In this document: positions 61,151 through 64,000 of the stretch, in pieces
How the letters are laid out: the number at the start of each line of letters is the position of its first letter
How positions within the stretch are numbered: position 1 is the stretch's first letter
Origin: Flagellimonas sp. S3867
GTDB lineage: Bacteria; Bacteroidota; Bacteroidia; Flavobacteriales; Flavobacteriaceae
Assembly (NCBI RefSeq): GCF_014698935.1
Contig: NZ_JACVMN010000001.1
Span: 1,240,001 to 1,304,000, forward strand
Direction: 5' to 3'
Length of the DNA stretch: 64,000 bases
Program-made: the position numbers and the translations under genes
Notes under the pieces: generated by a model
Databases searched by the model: none
Told to the model about the DNA's origin: nothing
The model's input: the letters and a program-made list of their open reading frames with translations, nothing else

Positions 61151-63670
61151 ATGAAGCAACTCAGCTTTTTATGGCTTGCCTTTTTGGGTTTCAGCCTTTC
61201 CGCACAAAATGTAAAACTTGACTATTACTTGCCCGACGATGTAACTTACAATCCAAATGTTCCAAAACCATCGGAAGTTATCGGCCACGAAGTGGGCGAA
61301 TGGCATGTAACCCATGATAAATTGGTATACTACATGCAAAAACTTGCTGCATCCAGTGATAGAATTACCATTGAAGACAGGGGAAAAACCTATGAAGGGC
61401 GACCTATTCTTTTGCTAACAATCACTACTCCGGAAAACCATCAAAATATCAAATCCATCCAAGAGCAACACTTGGCACTATCCGAAGCAGGCAGCTCTTC
61501 GAATACTTCAGATATGCCCATCGTGGTTTACCAAGGGTTTTCCATCCATGGTAACGAACCCAGTGGAGCAAATGCCTCTCTTGCTTATGCCTATTATTTG
61601 GCAGCGGCCCAAGGTCAAAAAATAGATGAGCTGTTGGAAAATATGGTCATTCTTTTAGACCCAAGTTTCAATCCAGATGGGTTGCAGCGCTTCGCGTACT
61701 GGGCCAACACCAATAGAAGCCAAAATCTAAACCCTGACAGCAACGAACGTGAATATCATGAAGTATGGCCTGGGGGCAGAACTAACCACTATTGGTTTGA
61801 TATGAACCGGGATTGGCTGCCGGTACAATTGCCGGAAAGTAGGGCCAGAATCACCACATTCCATAAATGGCTCCCAAACATTCTTACAGATCATCATGAA
61901 ATGGGTACCAACTCTTCTTTTTTCTTTCAACCGGGTGAACCTTCCAGGGTTAATCCGTTAACCCCACAGGTCAATCAAGAGTTGACCCGTGAAATTGCTA
62001 CTTATCATGCTAAGGCATTAGATAAAATTGGGTCGCTGTATTATTCCGAAGAAAATTTTGATGATTATTACTACGGAAAGGGATCCACCTTCCCTGATGT
62101 CAACGGAAGCATTGGTATTCTATTTGAGCAAGCCAGTTCTCGAGGACATATTCAAGAGAGTGAAAATGGGATTTTGACTTTTCCTTTCACCATAAGAAAC
62201 CAGTTTACCACTGCTTTGTCCACCATAGAAGCAGCCAAAAATATGCGAGCCAAGATTTTGGATTATCAGCAAAAGTTTTATGCCGACATGCGAGCGGAAG
62301 GGGCCAGAAATAAATCTAAGGCCATCATCTTTGGCGATAGCAAGGACGCTACCAAAACATGGCATTTGGCCGAGATTTTGAATAGGCACAAAATAAAGTT
62401 CCACGAACTTGCATCTGATGTTTCTATTTCAGGAAAAACATTCAAAAAAGGGTATGGTTATATCGTGCCTCTAAATCAAAAAAATCCACGTTTGATCAAT
62501 ACTATGTTCGAAAAAAGGACAACTTTTAAAGACAGCCTTTTTTATGACGTATCCGCTTGGACATTTCCGCTGGCCTTCAATCTAGATTATGCCAACCTAA
62601 GTTCGATGTCCAATGCAGGCCCCCAAGTAACCAATTTTCAACCACGGGAGGGTTCGCTTGACAAGAAAAGTAACTATGCCTATCTTTTTGAATGGCATGA
62701 ATATTTCACACCAAAGGCCTTGAACAAGATTTTGCAAAAAGGTTTACGAGCCAAAACGGCCAAATCCCCTTTTACCCTAGAAGGAAAAAAATACGATTAC
62801 GGAACCATCATGGTACCCGTGCAAAATCAAACTTTGGATTCAGGACAACTCTATAATTTCCTAAACCAAATCGCAAAGGAAAGTGGAATTCACATTTCAG
62901 GAGTATCCACTGGTCTTACCCAAGGTATAGATCTTGGAAGCAATGACTTTGACCCTATTAAAAAACAAAAGGTGGCCATTTTGGTCGGTGATGGAATCCG
63001 TTCGTATGACGCAGGTGAGATTTGGCATTTATTCGATACCCGTTATGAAATGAAAATAACCAAATTGGATACTGATTATTTTAAATCGGTCGATTTGGAT
63101 AAATACACGGATTTGATTTTACCCAGCGGTTGGGGAAACAATATTTTGGACAAAAAGGGAGCCGAAAAAATAAAAGATTGGGTAAAAAAAGGAGGTACCG
63201 TTATTGGATATCGCACGGTGGCCAACTGGTTCAAAACATCGGAGTTGATGCCATTGGAATTGAAGGTGGATACACTGGTGGCTAAAAACATCGCGTTTGA
63301 CCAGAAAAGCAGTTTCAGCGGTGCCCAAGTAACCGGAGGTGCCATTTTTGAGGCAAATCTAGACCGTTCGCATCCCATAAACTATGGTTACAAAAATGAT
63401 AAACTGGCTTTTTTCAGAAATACCAATATTTATTTGAAGCCTGAAAAAAACAGTTACGACAACCCCATCCAATACACTGGAAATCCCCTGTTGAGTGGAT
63501 ATATTTCAGAAGAAAATTCAGAATTGATCAAGAATAGTGTTCCGTTCAAGGTTAGCAGAATGGGTAAAGGAAGGGTGATTTTATTTACCGATAACACCAA
63601 TTTCCGTGCTTTTTGGTATGGTACAAACAAACTGCTCATGAATGCCATCTTCTTTGGTCAAATGATGTAA
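61151..63670 (+). CDS. Exported M14-family zinc carboxypeptidase, second paralogue
   Basis: An 839-residue paralogue of the protein at 1423-3936. Signal peptide (1-19, ending SAQ); zinc ligands His133 and Glu136 (HGNEP), DPSFNPDG, NRDW, the ligand His249 in HHEMG, and LFEQASSRG. The C-terminal half also ends with RVILFTDNTNFRAFW. Unlike the first paralogue no amidohydrolase follows; a new short intergenic region and another gene come next. The two may differ in substrate. Confidence 0.92.
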   Translation: MKQLSFLWLAFLGFSLSAQNVKLDYYLPDDVTYNPNVPKPSEVIGHEVGEWHVTHDKLVYYMQKLAASSDRITIEDRGKTYEGRPILLLTITTPENHQNIKSIQEQHLALSEAGSSSNTSDMPIVVYQGFSIHGNEPSGANASLAYAYYLAAAQGQKIDELLENMVILLDPSFNPDGLQRFAYWANTNRSQNLNPDSNEREYHEVWPGGRTNHYWFDMNRDWLPVQLPESRARITTFHKWLPNILTDHHEMGTNSSFFFQPGEPSRVNPLTPQVNQELTREIATYHAKALDKIGSLYYSEENFDDYYYGKGSTFPDVNGSIGILFEQASSRGHIQESENGILTFPFTIRNQFTTALSTIEAAKNMRAKILDYQQKFYADMRAEGARNKSKAIIFGDSKDATKTWHLAEILNRHKIKFHELASDVSISGKTFKKGYGYIVPLNQKNPRLINTMFEKRTTFKDSLFYDVSAWTFPLAFNLDYANLSSMSNAGPQVTNFQPREGSLDKKSNYAYLFEWHEYFTPKALNKILQKGLRAKTAKSPFTLEGKKYDYGTIMVPVQNQTLDSGQLYNFLNQIAKESGIHISGVSTGLTQGIDLGSNDFDPIKKQKVAILVGDGIRSYDAGEIWHLFDTRYEMKITKLDTDYFKSVDLDKYTDLILPSGWGNNILDKKGAEKIKDWVKKGGTVIGYRTVANWFKTSELMPLELKVDTLVAKNIAFDQKSSFSGAQVTGGAIFEANLDRSHPINYGYKNDKLAFFRNTNIYLKPEKNSYDNPIQYTGNPLLSGYISEENSELIKNSVPFKVSRMGKGRVILFTDNTNFRAFWYGTNKLLMNAIFFGQMM

Positions 63671-63766
63671 TATTAGCGTTACGGTTAATTTTGGAAAGTG
63701 TTTTTAGTATCTTTAAACTGTCTCCCGATACTTTATACCATTTTTCACGAGTAACTAAATTTTGAT

Positions 63767-64000
63767 ATGCGGATAAGCAATTTTTCGTTTAAGCTATTGG
63801 TTTTGCCATTTGTATTGGCATTGTCAACCTCTTTTGGTCCTGTTTTGGATATAAAACAGTCCAGACTTGAAGTTGCTGAACAAACGTTAAGCTTCAACAC
63901 AGACGGTTTGTTTAATGCCGAGTTTTTTGATTATGTTTTTAGAGGCGAGTTTCAAAATGTGGCATTGAAACGCGAAGACACTCATTTTCTCATGATTTTC
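63767..64000 (+). CDS. Exported protein cut by the window end
   Basis: The first 78 codons of a rightward gene whose 3' part is outside the window. The start MRISNFSFKLLVLPFVLALS looks like a signal peptide; after it come AEQTLSFNTDGLFNAEFFDYVF and further mixed sequence. No family can be assigned from this part. Confidence 0.7.
   Translation, partial: MRISNFSFKLLVLPFVLALSTSFGPVLDIKQSRLEVAEQTLSFNTDGLFNAEFFDYVFRGEFQNVALKREDTHFLMIF

Noticed and set aside
1..64000. tRNA, rRNA, CRISPR arrays, insertion sequences and prophage genes.
   Set aside because: All intergenic regions were read for cloverleaf-like, repeat-spacer or transposase signals and none was convincing.

Overview
The window looks like chromosomal DNA of a marine or environmental member of the Flavobacteriaceae (phylum Bacteroidota). 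The evidence is an AT-rich composition, two large proteins ending in the type IX secretion (T9SS) type B sorting domain, TAnnTTTG-type -7 promoter boxes, family-restricted genes (DUF5606, DUF3276, Bacteroidota-type long NusB), and many exported proteins with signal peptides ending in a Q/AQ-type cleavage site. Genus is not certain; a Muricauda/Allomuricauda-like organism is a guess. No tRNA, rRNA, CRISPR array, insertion sequence or prophage was seen. Gene density is high and several convergent gene pairs overlap at their stop codons. Layout: 0.2-5.5 kb holds a membrane histidine kinase and an exported M14 peptidase plus amidohydrolase pair. 5.6-7.7 kb holds a 34-residue membrane peptide next to a small secreted protein, a UPF0173 hydrolase and a lipoprotein MsrA. 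7.8-10.4 kb is an ECF sigma factor, a membrane putative anti-sigma protein and a large exported coiled-coil protein in one overlapping operon. 10.6-17.3 kb has MeaB, polyprenyl-type glycosyltransferases, a flippase-like protein, PAP2 and MATE. 17.4-18.3 kb is an accessory-looking island: a dispersed repeat, a DHFR-like gene bracketed by a 9-bp inverted repeat, and a foldable 3' element. 18.3-23.8 kb holds mazG, a GDSL hydrolase with a GH20 hexosaminidase, DUF5606, def, ruvX and dapD. 24-26.6 kb has three small glycosyltransferase-like genes, probably for cell-surface glycans. 26.6-31.3 kb is informational and respiratory housekeeping (Sua5 family, CCA-type nucleotidyltransferase, heme A synthase, nucleoid protein). 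31.3-38.7 kb has an unrecognised conserved protein, an ABC exporter pair and two T9SS cargo proteins. 38.8-47.8 kb holds uvrB, hsp20, sucC, lysA, guaB and others. The most interesting block is 47.8-50.7 kb: three transcription units (a small cytosolic protein, an FMN-binding protein plus a four-helix membrane protein, and an outer-membrane porin) share four copies of a 21-bp dyad operator. I infer a metal- or redox-regulated envelope electron-transfer and uptake system. 50.7-64 kb returns to HMG-CoA lyase, pyrD, pepT, an exported Gfo/Idh oxidoreductase, yajC/DUF1573/nusB, an MsbA-like ABC protein, DUF3276, a second M14 peptidase paralogous to the first, and a gene cut by the window edge. Shared themes: (i) putative intrinsic terminators or hairpins overlap coding 3' ends at three loci; (ii) exported hydrolases are abundant (two M14 peptidases, amidohydrolase, GH20, GDSL), consistent with degradation of peptides and glycans; (iii) regulatory dyads can be seen upstream of hsp20, guaB and the 47.8-50.7 kb regulon. 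All function calls come from reading motifs by eye; no database search was run.
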